Source: Paenibacillus sp. V4I7 (GTDB lineage: Bacteria; Bacillota; Bacilli; Paenibacillales; NBRC-103111). Taken from it: a DNA stretch of 64,000 nucleotides. A program made the position numbers and the translations under genes. Every line of letters starts with the position of its first letter. The first letter of the stretch is position 1. The notes under the pieces were generated by a model, which saw nothing but the letters and a program-made list of their open reading frames with translations, did no database searches and was not told where the DNA came from. Where the stretch lies: NCBI RefSeq assembly GCF_030817275.1, contig NZ_JAUSZD010000002.1:4030001-4094000 (forward strand), read 5' to 3'. Positions 35,275 to 44,260 of this stretch are shown piece after piece.

Positions 35275-36393
35275 CTAACGAAGATAACGCATAAGCGGCT
35301 GGATATTTTGCTTCTTTATGCTATCTACGACCAGCTTGGCGATGGCAATACCGCCTCTTTCCTGAAAATGTGTATTATCCTCTGCGCCTTTGGGGAAGTT
35401 AGGGAACTCACCCGGCCACGCCCACATGAATATTGCTTTCGTTTCTTCCGGACCTAGTGCTTCAAACAATTGCCTGCTCTCTTCTGCCAAATCTATCAAG
35501 GGAACGTTTTCTTCCTCTGCAAGCTGCTTCATCGCGGTAATATAGTCACCATGCGTATCTATGATTTTACCGGCACTGTCAAAAAATCTTCGCTGAACTG
35601 GCGTTACTAGAATCGGGGCCGCTCCCCGCAATCTTGCCTCTTGTATGTAGATGTTCAAATGCTCTTTATACGTTGTAAAAGGGGATGTAGCCCGCTCTGC
35701 ATCCAGCTTCTGATCGTTATGTCCAAACTGAATGAACAGGCAGTCATTCGCATTCATCTGGTCAAGGATGGGTGCCAGGCGTCCTTCCTCCAAAAAGCTT
35801 TTGGAGCTGCGGCCTGATACCGCATAGTTGGCTACAGCGGCGTCCGCTTTAATGAAAAGCGGCAGCATTTGTCCCCAACCCGTGTACGGATAACCATCCT
35901 GCGGTTGATCGGTAACGGTGGAATCACCGACGATATACAAGTTTGCCGCTTGCGGTGCCGAGGTAATTTCTAATGCATTAATTCTCGGGGCCACACCAGA
36001 GAAAGTAAGTCTCAACTGTCCGTCTGCCACATGAACGGTAAAGCTGCTAGTAACAAACTCTCCTGATGCTGTCAGAACATCGGTCAATACAAGTCTTCCT
36101 GGCCCCGCCTTCAATCCCGTACAAGTTGACGTTATAAGGTCCCCCATGAGTGTCTGAACCGTATAGCTGCCATTCGGCACGTCCACAATAAAGACAGCAC
36201 CAACCGGAATGCAAAAATCTTGACGGAGCGCCGCGGGACGCCCTCGATCTCGCTCAAACACCGTTGAACCATCCAGAAAGCCATAGCCCATTTTCTCATT
36301 GTAATACGTTTGACCGCTAATTCTCGTGTACCCTTCTTTTGTACAGCTTGAACTCTCTTCTGGACCGAAATCGAACCTGAAGTGTACGCTCAT
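35275..36393 (-). CDS. yesT: Rhamnogalacturonan acetylesterase (CE12, SGNH fold)
   Basis: Removes acetyl groups from rhamnogalacturonan-I so that lyases and hydrolases can act. The N-terminal half is a beta-domain (FRFDFGPEESSS, a galactose-binding-like fold), and the SGNH hydrolase follows: LYIVGDSTVTDQP with nucleophile Ser, NYAVSGRSSKSF, QFGHNDQK, and the C-terminal DNTHFQERGG Asp-His pair. No signal peptide, so it acts on imported oligosaccharides. ATG 36393 has GGAGG 8 bases upstream. Orthologue of B. subtilis YesT/YesY by domain and context. Confidence 0.92.
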   Translation of the reverse strand: MSVHFRFDFGPEESSSCTKEGYTRISGQTYYNEKMGYGFLDGSTVFERDRGRPAALRQDFCIPVGAVFIVDVPNGSYTVQTLMGDLITSTCTGLKAGPGRLVLTDVLTASGEFVTSSFTVHVADGQLRLTFSGVAPRINALEITSAPQAANLYIVGDSTVTDQPQDGYPYTGWGQMLPLFIKADAAVANYAVSGRSSKSFLEEGRLAPILDQMNANDCLFIQFGHNDQKLDAERATSPFTTYKEHLNIYIQEARLRGAAPILVTPVQRRFFDSAGKIIDTHGDYITAMKQLAEEENVPLIDLAEESRQLFEALGPEETKAIFMWAWPGEFPNFPKGAEDNTHFQERGGIAIAKLVVDSIKKQNIQPLMRYLR

Positions 36394-36405
36394 CAACGTT
36401 ACCTC

Positions 36406-37431
36406 CTACCAGTCTTTGCGATTAAGCAAGGATGCTAAGAAAGTAAGCCCTAACCCCTGTCCCCAGCCTTGAATCCGTTTGTAGGGAACCCCTTTGTAAC
36501 CGTCAATATCTCTCATTACCGCTGTTCCAGCTGAAACATGAGTGACTGTCCCATCTTCCGTGATGCGTGAAAGTATACCTTGAATGGATTTGTTCGTATA
36601 TTTGTTGTAGAGAGGACCTGAACTGATAAGCGCCGCCGCGATACCAGCAGAACCGCTTGTTTCCAAATAAGCAGCTTTGTCTGTCAATACGGTATGCCAC
36701 AGTCCACTCTCATCTTGCAAGCGGACAAGTGCGCTCAATTGATCACGCAGCGAGCCCTCGAGAATCATAAAAGAAGGATGCGTCACATGCACCAGTCTCA
36801 GCGCACGAGCCATCGTAATTGCTGCCCATGCATTGCCACGTGCCCAGAATATACCGGACATATGATTTTGTGCTAGATGATCCCAGCCGTGATAGTACAG
36901 ATTAGTTGTCATATCTTGCAAATAATTCTCGTGACCGTGATATTGCTTCAACCCATCTTCAAAATAATCGTCACGCTTTAGCACAGAACCGATCCGCAAG
37001 AGGAAGTAGCCTGCCATGAACATGGTGTCCACCCATGCCTGCTGCGGAAAGTTATAGGTTTCCGAGTTCACCGTATGCTGGAATATGCCTTCTCCGAAAC
37101 GCTCCGCCTCATGCTGAAGGAATTCAGCCATTTGTGAAGCAATTTCGATATACCGATCTTCACCGGTTTCTTTGTACAGTGTCAGCAAGGAGTGTCCAAT
37201 TGAGATCCCGTTAACGGACAGCTTAGGCAAGCCATCCTCCAGCTTCTCATCGATCCAATCTTTCAGCAGTTGCAGATATTCCTCCTTGCCCGTCGCTTCA
37301 TAGGCTTCGGTTACGCCATAGAAGGCTACGCCGCCCGGCCAATCCCAATTAAAGTCCATTCGGAACGTTCTATGGACAACACGGTCAATCACTTTGCGAA
37401 TTTCATCTGGATCAAATTGTAAGGCTGGCAT
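36406..37431 (-). CDS. yesR: Unsaturated rhamnogalacturonyl hydrolase (GH105)
   Basis: Cytosolic enzyme that hydrates and releases the unsaturated galacturonic acid left by rhamnogalacturonan lyase. The (alpha/alpha)6 barrel family is recognised from WDWPGGVAFYGVTEAYEATG, NGISIGHSLLTLY, and QAWVDTMFMAGYFLLR, whose Asp is the catalytic residue in YteR. I chose ATG 37431, with GGGAGG 10 bases before it; an in-frame ATG at 37479 would add 16 unlike-family residues. About 341 residues. Follows the importer genes in the same operon. Confidence 0.93.
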   Translation of the reverse strand: MPALQFDPDEIRKVIDRVVHRTFRMDFNWDWPGGVAFYGVTEAYEATGKEEYLQLLKDWIDEKLEDGLPKLSVNGISIGHSLLTLYKETGEDRYIEIASQMAEFLQHEAERFGEGIFQHTVNSETYNFPQQAWVDTMFMAGYFLLRIGSVLKRDDYFEDGLKQYHGHENYLQDMTTNLYYHGWDHLAQNHMSGIFWARGNAWAAITMARALRLVHVTHPSFMILEGSLRDQLSALVRLQDESGLWHTVLTDKAAYLETSGSAGIAAALISSGPLYNKYTNKSIQGILSRITEDGTVTHVSAGTAVMRDIDGYKGVPYKRIQGWGQGLGLTFLASLLNRKDW

Positions 37432-37485
37432 CTCTTCATTTCCTCCCTGTAGTTGGCTATTTTCTGTGTTCGTAATCATCTCTTC

Positions 37486-38331
37486 TTATCCTTTCAAACC
37501 GCTCGTCGAAATTCCGTCAACAATGTACTTCTGGAATATGATGAAAACAACGAAAATCGGGACAAGTGATAACGTCGACATGGCAAACATGCCACCCCAG
37601 TTATTCAACGACTCGCTATCCAAGAAAAGCTTCAATGCTAAGGAAACCGGATATTGACTCGGATTGTTCAAATAAAGCAGTGGTGTATAGAAATCATCCC
37701 ATCTCCAATAGAAGGAGAAGATCGCCGACGTCACGAGTGCCGGAACAATTAAAGGTACAATAATTTTGTAAAAGATGCTGTACTTGCTGCAGCCGTCCAT
37801 TTTCGCGGCTTCATCCAATTCTGGCGGAATCGTACGAATAAACTGCATGATCAAGAAGATAAAGAATGGAATCCCAAAAAACTGCGGGACGATAATCGGT
37901 TTAAAACTGGATAACCAGCCTATTTTGGCAAATAAAACATATTGAGAAATAATCGTTACGTCATGAGGAAGCAGCAAAGTAAGCATAACAGCCGAAAACC
38001 AGAATTTGCTTCCAGCAAAACGAATCCGGGCAAATCCATAACCTACCAAAGCGGAGGAAACCACCGCACCTATCGTCGAAAGAATAACAATAATGAACGA
38101 ATTTTTCATGAATGTAGCAAACGTATTGCCTGCAAACCCTTTCCAGCCCGACACATAATTGTTCCACTCGAGCCGACTTGGGATCAGACTGGTAGCCGTT
38201 GTGTAAATTTCATCATTCGGCTTCAGTGAGCTCGCGACCAGCCATAGGATCGGATAAATCGCAGTTACTGCGATGATACATACGATGAGATGATATAGCA
38301 CTGTCTTGACATTTTTCGCTCGTAAAACCAT
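37486..38331 (-). CDS. yesQ: Carbohydrate ABC transporter permease (MalG/YesQ type)
   Basis: Inner-membrane subunit of a type I sugar importer. Six hydrophobic segments and the EAA loop [25 protein letters not shown] (about residues 180-204) that contacts the ATPase. No ATPase gene lies nearby, so a shared MsmX-type ATPase is likely, as for the B. subtilis Yes system. 281 residues; 12 bases after the partner permease gene. Confidence 0.95.
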   Translation of the reverse strand: MVLRAKNVKTVLYHLIVCIIAVTAIYPILWLVASSLKPNDEIYTTATSLIPSRLEWNNYVSGWKGFAGNTFATFMKNSFIIVILSTIGAVVSSALVGYGFARIRFAGSKFWFSAVMLTLLLPHDVTIISQYVLFAKIGWLSSFKPIIVPQFFGIPFFIFLIMQFIRTIPPELDEAAKMDGCSKYSIFYKIIVPLIVPALVTSAIFSFYWRWDDFYTPLLYLNNPSQYPVSLALKLFLDSESLNNWGGMFAMSTLSLVPIFVVFIIFQKYIVDGISTSGLKG

Positions 38332-38343
38332 TGTTTACCCCTC

Positions 38344-39231
38344 CTAGCTTTCGTAATGAACCCAATATTTCGATGTTTTAAAAATCACTAAGGTGATGAG
38401 TCCGATCAGGATCAGCATGAACCAAGCCATGGCCGAAGCGTAACCCATTTCGAAGAAGACGAATGCTCGATGGAATAAGTAAAGTGAATACAGCAAGGTA
38501 TTGTTCAGCGGCCCGCCCTCCCCATTGGAAATGATGTAGGCCGGAGTAAAGGTTAAGAAGCCTGATATCGTTTGCAGGATTAAATTAAAGAGAATGATCG
38601 GACTTAACAAAGGCAAGGTAATATGAAAAAACTTGCGAATGGGTCCTGCGCCATCTACACTGGCTGCCTCATAATAGGTACCAGGAATATTCTTTAGTCC
38701 GGCAAGGAATATCAACATGGAGGAACCGAATTGCCAAACCGATAACAGAACTAAAGTACCAAGTGCTGTAGCTGGGTAGCCAATCCAGGATATAGTGGTA
38801 TGGATGCCAATTGTATCTAGGAAAGCATTGATTAGTCCTTTATCTCCGAAAATCTGACGCCACATGATGGAGACTGCGACGCTGCCGCCAATCAAGGATG
38901 GTAAGTAATACGTGGCTCGGTATAACCCAATCCCTTTAACCGCGCGATTCAACAGCATGGCAACGAGCAGAGCGATAATGAGTCTGGATGGGACAGACGT
39001 AAGCACATAAGTTAGTGTCACTCGGATGGAATCCATGATTTTGTCGTCATCCGTGAACATTTTCTCGTAATTGGAAAGTCCCACCCATCTTGGAGCCGAT
39101 AGCAAATCGTACTCGGTAAATGAAAAGTACAGCGATGAAAACATCGGAAACAGCGTGAAGATCAGAAAACCCAAGATGAATGGTGATATAAACACATAAC
39201 CGACTATGTGATCATTTTCACGTAGTTTCAT
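38344..39231 (-). CDS. yesP: Carbohydrate ABC transporter permease (MalF/YesP type)
   Basis: Partner permease of 295 residues with six hydrophobic segments. The EAA loop reads YYEAASVDGAGPIRKFFHITLPLLSP. It lies between the binding-protein gene and the second permease. GGGAGTG lies upstream of ATG 39231. Confidence 0.95.
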   Translation of the reverse strand: MKLRENDHIVGYVFISPFILGFLIFTLFPMFSSLYFSFTEYDLLSAPRWVGLSNYEKMFTDDDKIMDSIRVTLTYVLTSVPSRLIIALLVAMLLNRAVKGIGLYRATYYLPSLIGGSVAVSIMWRQIFGDKGLINAFLDTIGIHTTISWIGYPATALGTLVLLSVWQFGSSMLIFLAGLKNIPGTYYEAASVDGAGPIRKFFHITLPLLSPIILFNLILQTISGFLTFTPAYIISNGEGGPLNNTLLYSLYLFHRAFVFFEMGYASAMAWFMLILIGLITLVIFKTSKYWVHYES

Positions 39232-39329
39232 AGTTCCACTCCCTTACATTCGTCAATTTCTATTTATTTGGGAGGGCAGCTTGCATGAAGCTACCCTTTA
39301 ACCCCTTTGTAAAGCTTTTCAAAAAATTC

Positions 39330-40658
39330 TTACTTCTTATTTTTGGCGAGAACCGCGTTGGCATCGTTCATGAATTTGGCTGCGGCTTCCTCCACTGAGA
39401 GCTTCCTATACAAGATTTGTTCTTGCATATCCCGAAGCAGCTTGCTTACTTCTGCAGCCCCTGGCGGATCTGGCGGATCCATGGCACTGCTGTTCAACTG
39501 CGCCCAAGCGACGTAGTCATAGACTTTCTGATCTGCCTCTGTTAGTAGGGGTTTCAAACCTTCCTTAACGGCAGCCGAAATCGGAATCCCGCGGTCTCCA
39601 TGTATGAGTTTATTTGCTTCCAAATCATTAATAAACCAAGAAATAAATTTAGCTGCTTCCGTTTTCTGCTTTGAGCTTTTCGAAATTGAGAACAGCATCG
39701 TCGGCTTCAAATAAAGTCCTTGCTTCCCATTTGGACCTGGCATCCCTATCATGTTCAATGACTTGTTAGAGGCCTCCTGCAGAGTTATGAATTGATTCGA
39801 CCACGCCATCGTCATGAACCCATCGCCGAGGGCAACCGGATTCTCCTCCGGTGTCAATTTGGTTAAAGACTCTTTATCCCAGTTCCGCATGTAGCCGGCA
39901 TCGTACCATTTGAGATACATCGTGAAGTAATCTATAAAATATTGGGGATCGCTATAACCAAGACTCGTACCATCCGAGCTAAAATAGTGCTGATTATGCG
40001 TACGCAAGTAGTAAGGAAAGAACTGATCGAATCGCATATGATCAAGCACTTTGCCTTGTCCTTTCATTCGCTTGGCGATTTGCTCCAGATCAGACCAAGT
40101 CCAGTTCACAGGAATCGAAGCAATACCGGCCTGCTTCAGCAGCGCTGCATCGAAGGTCGCTCCCATCGCATTCACCCCAAGAGTAATGCCGTAAAGCTTG
40201 CCGCCAATTCGTCCAGCGTCTATCGTTTCCGGTGAGGCTGAACGAACATCTAGCGTTCCGTTACTCGTAAGCTCATCTAAATCTTCCAGCTGATTCTTCG
40301 AACTGTATTGATTTAAGTACGAAATATCCATCTGGATAATATCCGGTAGTTGGTTGGCCGCGGCTTGCGGTGCCAGCTTTTTCCAATAATCATCGAAGCC
40401 GGCATATTCCGTATCGATCTTCACGCCAGGATTCTGCTGTTGGTACATCTCTATCAGCTTCAAGGTGTAGTCATGTCTGGCTTGACCGCCCCACCACGCG
40501 ATTCGAAGCTTAACGTCATGCTTGCTTTCACTTTTCGCCGTTTCTATCGTTCTTGATGACCCAGTTCCCCCATTCGCTGATTGCTGACTCGAGCTGCATC
40601 CGATTATGGTAAACAGCAACATGACTAGGAGCAGGACTGGTATTGGTATGCGTTTCAT
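39330..40658 (-). CDS. yesO: ABC transporter sugar-binding lipoprotein (YesO type)
   Basis: Extracellular solute-binding protein (family 1), membrane-anchored. Lipobox TIIGC with Cys21, followed by a Ser/Gln/Gly linker. Typical cluster 1 features: LRIAWWGGQARHDYTLKLIEMYQQQNPGVKID, and DIIQMDISYLNQY. I chose ATG 40658 with GGGGGAAG upstream; an ATG at 40682 would precede the signal peptide by eight charged residues. Position after the two-component genes matches the yes cluster, so the ligand is probably a rhamnogalacturonan disaccharide or oligomer. Confidence 0.93.
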   Translation of the reverse strand: MKRIPIPVLLLVMLLFTIIGCSSSQQSANGGTGSSRTIETAKSESKHDVKLRIAWWGGQARHDYTLKLIEMYQQQNPGVKIDTEYAGFDDYWKKLAPQAAANQLPDIIQMDISYLNQYSSKNQLEDLDELTSNGTLDVRSASPETIDAGRIGGKLYGITLGVNAMGATFDAALLKQAGIASIPVNWTWSDLEQIAKRMKGQGKVLDHMRFDQFFPYYLRTHNQHYFSSDGTSLGYSDPQYFIDYFTMYLKWYDAGYMRNWDKESLTKLTPEENPVALGDGFMTMAWSNQFITLQEASNKSLNMIGMPGPNGKQGLYLKPTMLFSISKSSKQKTEAAKFISWFINDLEANKLIHGDRGIPISAAVKEGLKPLLTEADQKVYDYVAWAQLNSSAMDPPDPPGAAEVSKLLRDMQEQILYRKLSVEEAAAKFMNDANAVLAKNKK

Positions 40659-40773
40659 AGTTAGCTTCCCCCTATGAGTCACCTGCGCTCCACACTTCTT
40701 ATTATCAGCTTGGAAGAGCGAAAGTTGAATCTAATTTACCGCGATAAATGTTCAAAAAACAGTGAAAACAAGA

Positions 40774-42327
40774 TTATAGCGTCAACTTCTTATACTCGGA
40801 AGGAGCGCAGCCTGCGATCTTTTTAAACACTTGAGAGAAGTATTGCGGATTGTCGCCAAAACCAAGCTGTTCCGCTAGTTCGAACATTTTAACATCATCA
40901 TGATGTCTAATAATCTCCATTGCTTTCTTAATCCTTACAGTAACCACATAGTTAGAGAAACGTTCACCCGTTTCTTTCTTGAACAATTTCCCCAGGTAAT
41001 CCGGGTTCATATACAGCATCTGGTGAGCTACCCAATTGAGAGAAAGTTCAGCGTTGGCTAGCTCCGAATTAACAATATCAATAACCTTTTGAACGACTTG
41101 CGAATGTTTATTTTTATTTTGTTCAAAGTTAATAAGCGTGATTTCGGATGCGATTTGCTTCAGCAAATGGATGCTCGCTTGCAGGGTTTCCAGTTGAGAT
41201 ATTTGACTGATCAGCCCCATGTAATGATTCATTTGCTCTTCCGCACATAGTCGCGTCATGGAAATAAATATTTGAATGACATACGACTTGGTCGTCTGAA
41301 TATCGAGTCGGGAATTTGCTAGTTGATCGTGAAACGCATCAATGCTCACTTCTGCTTCCTCCCAATTGCCCGCCCGTATCGGGAACAGAATCCGGTCTTC
41401 GTCATAGACGAAATCAGCTTTGCTCAGAAGGGTGGAATCCAAAATATCTCGCATCGTAATCAGCCCGCCTTCACCGAGATAAAAGCGATGGCCCAAACAA
41501 TCAAGCGCTTGCAAATAAAGGCGTCTCGCCTCTACGATGTCTCCTGATTCACTTAAGGCGACAGTCGTATCAATTTTGTAATATAGCATAAAAATGCGCC
41601 TTATCTCTTTGATTTGCTCCTGTAATCGCTCCATATCTTCCTGATCCTCAATCATAATCAGAATTTGTTCCGCAATGGTTGAGCTTAGCAGAGTTTCATC
41701 GAGAATATCCTCAGCAATATTTTTCACGGCAAAAAGATGCTCATATTCGAACTTGTCTTCCAGACGGAAAAGCAATAAGCGCACTTTCTTCCCGCTGACC
41801 TGCAGCCCAAATAAATCCTGATAATAATCCCAATCCCGGCTTCCATACGACTTGTTCGTCACGAACTCCTTCAGAAACTGTTCCTTCACATGGGGCAGTA
41901 CCTTCCGCAAATTCGCCTTCATCGACTGAATAAAGCTTTCCTTGCTCTCTTCCTGCTTATATTCTGCAGCAATTTCGCTTAAAGCCTTCAGAATGCTGTT
42001 CTCGTTGCATGGCTTTAATAAATAATGCTTCACCCCATACTGCATGGCGATTTGGGCATATTCGAATTCATCGAATCCTGAAAGCATAATGAACCGGATG
42101 TGCGGATGGGTTTCTTTTACTCGGGCCACAAGCTGGAGTCCATCCATACCAGGCATACGAATATCACTAATAATGATGTCGGGTGCATGTTCACACACGA
42201 AGGCGTAGGCTTCAACACCATTTCGCGCTGTTCCAACTAACTGTGTATCCACCGAATGCCAGTCCACAATGGAAGAAATACCCTCCAGAATCATCCGTTC
42301 ATCATCAACTAACAGCACTTTATACAT
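40774..42327 (-). CDS. yesN: AraC-type response regulator (YesN)
   Basis: Two-component response regulator of about 517 residues. The receiver domain spans about residues 1-120 with the acidic pair DDE near the start, phosphorylated Asp in IIISDIRMPGMDG and Lys in HYLLKPC. A long middle region (about 130-410) follows, then a C-terminal AraC DNA-binding domain (AEQLGFGDNPQYFSQVFKKIAGCAPSEYKK). I chose ATG 42327, with GAGGG 9 bases upstream; the longer frame begins with TTG 42333. It directly follows the kinase gene. Confidence 0.93.
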   Translation of the reverse strand: MYKVLLVDDERMILEGISSIVDWHSVDTQLVGTARNGVEAYAFVCEHAPDIIISDIRMPGMDGLQLVARVKETHPHIRFIMLSGFDEFEYAQIAMQYGVKHYLLKPCNENSILKALSEIAAEYKQEESKESFIQSMKANLRKVLPHVKEQFLKEFVTNKSYGSRDWDYYQDLFGLQVSGKKVRLLLFRLEDKFEYEHLFAVKNIAEDILDETLLSSTIAEQILIMIEDQEDMERLQEQIKEIRRIFMLYYKIDTTVALSESGDIVEARRLYLQALDCLGHRFYLGEGGLITMRDILDSTLLSKADFVYDEDRILFPIRAGNWEEAEVSIDAFHDQLANSRLDIQTTKSYVIQIFISMTRLCAEEQMNHYMGLISQISQLETLQASIHLLKQIASEITLINFEQNKNKHSQVVQKVIDIVNSELANAELSLNWVAHQMLYMNPDYLGKLFKKETGERFSNYVVTVRIKKAMEIIRHHDDVKMFELAEQLGFGDNPQYFSQVFKKIAGCAPSEYKKLTL

Positions 42328-42333
42328 AAACAA

Positions 42334-44103
42334 TTACCCTCTTTTCGTATTAGGAATACGGACTGTAATGCGAGCACCGCCGTCCACGCGATTATCAACT
42401 TGGATGCCGAACACATCGCCAAAGGACAGCTTGATCCGTTCATCAATATTTTTCAGACCGATACCTGTCCCTCTGGATTTACGTTCTCCTGTCAGGATCT
42501 GCTCTAAATAGGTTTCATCAATACCGGGTCCATTATCTTCCACGATGAGCAAAATGTATTCGCCTTCTTCTCGACCGATAATTTGGATGACACATGGTTC
42601 TAGCATGACTTCTACCGCATATTTAATCGCATTTTCCAAAAGCGGCTGCAGCGTCAGTTTCGGTATACTATTGCTTCTTATTAGTTCCGGAACATCGAGT
42701 CTAAAATCAAGCCGTTCCTCAAATCTGACCCTTTGAATCGTAATATAATGCTGCACAAGCCGAAGTTCATCTTCCACAGAGATGATATCCTGCTTTAGGC
42801 TAATCGACGAACGGAGCAAATAACCGAGGGATTCAACCATTTGGGACACTTGCTTCTGTCCATTCATCTTGGAGATCCAGTTGATTGATTCAAGCGTATT
42901 GTACAGAAAATGCGGATTAATCTGCGCCTGCAGGGAACGAAATTCAGTTTCTTTGATGATCAACTGTTTCGTGTAGTTCTCTTTGATCAGCTCTTGAATA
43001 CGCACTAGCATCATGCGATACGTACGCTGCAGCAAGCCTACCTCATCCATCTGCTGTGATAATGGTGCGAGCGTTGGCAGTTCGGACCTCTCTAGATCAC
43101 TAATTTGCAGGCCGCGCATGTTGGTAATTAAGCCTTCTATCGGCCGTGTTACGCTTCTTGCCACTGTCATCCCAAATCCGACAAGGAGGAAAAAGCTAAG
43201 CAGGAATGCGGCAATCATCCAGTTTTTCATCAAAATTATATGATAAAAGATGGTTTGGAAGGGCAGCGTGTTGTAATACGTCCAGCCCAAATAATCAGAG
43301 TGAATATGGGAAACGAAATATTTCTCTCCGTCCTGTTCCATAATGCGAAAACCCTTGGATGCCGACTCCGCTGGATTGCCCTCACTAAGCAAGGATTTCA
43401 TACTAGCTGCTCGCGGGTATACTAAATTCCTGTCTGATACAATGACGAGTTCGCCGTCCCTTGTTACGGCTTCTCTTGCGTATTGGTTAACAATTTTGTC
43501 TAAATTCACATGCAGCACCAGGGTGCCCAGCTTGTTAAGCTCCAATTTTTCGAAGGAACGAATTTGTCTGGCAGCAATTAAACTATAATCCTGCGCATCC
43601 GGGTTCACCCACCCCAGAGTGCCATTGCCTTGGTCAGCCGTCGTTTGGATAAGGTCTCTCCGCTCTGATGAGAGCGTCGTCAAATTTCCGCTGGAATAGC
43701 TGCTTCCCTTCACATCGGTTATATCTGCTGCAATGATATACGTCTCAGAATTAATGTATTGCACAAGCCGATCCACAAGCTTGGCACGTGATTGGATACG
43801 ATTGTAATCGGATTCATCCGCGTTCATCACGATCAAATTTTGCTGGATTTGTTCATCCGACATGATACTAAAGGTCAATCGTTCCACTTTATTTAACTCG
43901 TTCTCTATCAAGGTGGATGATAGATTCAGAACTTGAGATGATTTCTCATAAATTTGCTGATCATAAATGGAATAGGCAATCTGGAGCCCCACCAATGAGA
44001 TGCAAGAACTGACAGCCATAGATATTGTAATGAGCAGAAACAACTTCGCTTTAATACGCAGATTGCGTATTTCATTAAACCACTTGCTTATGCCTGATTT
44101 CAT
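42334..44103 (-). CDS. yesM: Sensor histidine kinase (YesM)
   Basis: Membrane sensor of 589 residues. Helices at about 17-38 and 298-320 flank an extracellular dCache-like sensor; then a HAMP domain (ARSVTRPIEGLITNMRGLQ), the His-kinase_3-type phosphoacceptor INPHFLYNTLESINW, and an ATPase domain (LLENAIKYA, VEDNGPGID, GTGIGLKNIDERI). It is first in the long minus-strand operon, and its presumed partner is the next gene. Confidence 0.95.
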   Translation of the reverse strand: MKSGISKWFNEIRNLRIKAKLFLLITISMAVSSCISLVGLQIAYSIYDQQIYEKSSQVLNLSSTLIENELNKVERLTFSIMSDEQIQQNLIVMNADESDYNRIQSRAKLVDRLVQYINSETYIIAADITDVKGSSYSSGNLTTLSSERRDLIQTTADQGNGTLGWVNPDAQDYSLIAARQIRSFEKLELNKLGTLVLHVNLDKIVNQYAREAVTRDGELVIVSDRNLVYPRAASMKSLLSEGNPAESASKGFRIMEQDGEKYFVSHIHSDYLGWTYYNTLPFQTIFYHIILMKNWMIAAFLLSFFLLVGFGMTVARSVTRPIEGLITNMRGLQISDLERSELPTLAPLSQQMDEVGLLQRTYRMMLVRIQELIKENYTKQLIIKETEFRSLQAQINPHFLYNTLESINWISKMNGQKQVSQMVESLGYLLRSSISLKQDIISVEDELRLVQHYITIQRVRFEERLDFRLDVPELIRSNSIPKLTLQPLLENAIKYAVEVMLEPCVIQIIGREEGEYILLIVEDNGPGIDETYLEQILTGERKSRGTGIGLKNIDERIKLSFGDVFGIQVDNRVDGGARITVRIPNTKRG

Positions 44104-44187
44104 GCAACGTCACCACTTTTCTTCGCTGAATAAGGTTCATGTTGGAGAGAGTCTTCGTGATGGATGTTCCAATTCCCTTTAAGGATA

Positions 44188-44232
44188 ACAAAAAAGGATG
44201 CTGGAAATAGTAACCAGACATCCTCTTCGGTT
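44188..44232 (-). terminator. Terminator of the GH42 gene
   Basis: Minus-strand GGATGTCTGG / CCAGCATCC stem with a TTACTATTT loop, followed by TTTTTTG. It lies 29 bases beyond the GH42 stop and so separates that gene from the yesM operon. Confidence 0.85.
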
Positions 44233-44260
44233 TAAGAAATTAGGCATTCTCCAACGAATT

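Noticed and set aside
39305..39321. cre-like TGTAAAGCTTTTCA before the permease at 39231
   Set aside because: It lacks the central CG of the cre consensus and lies between two genes of one operon.
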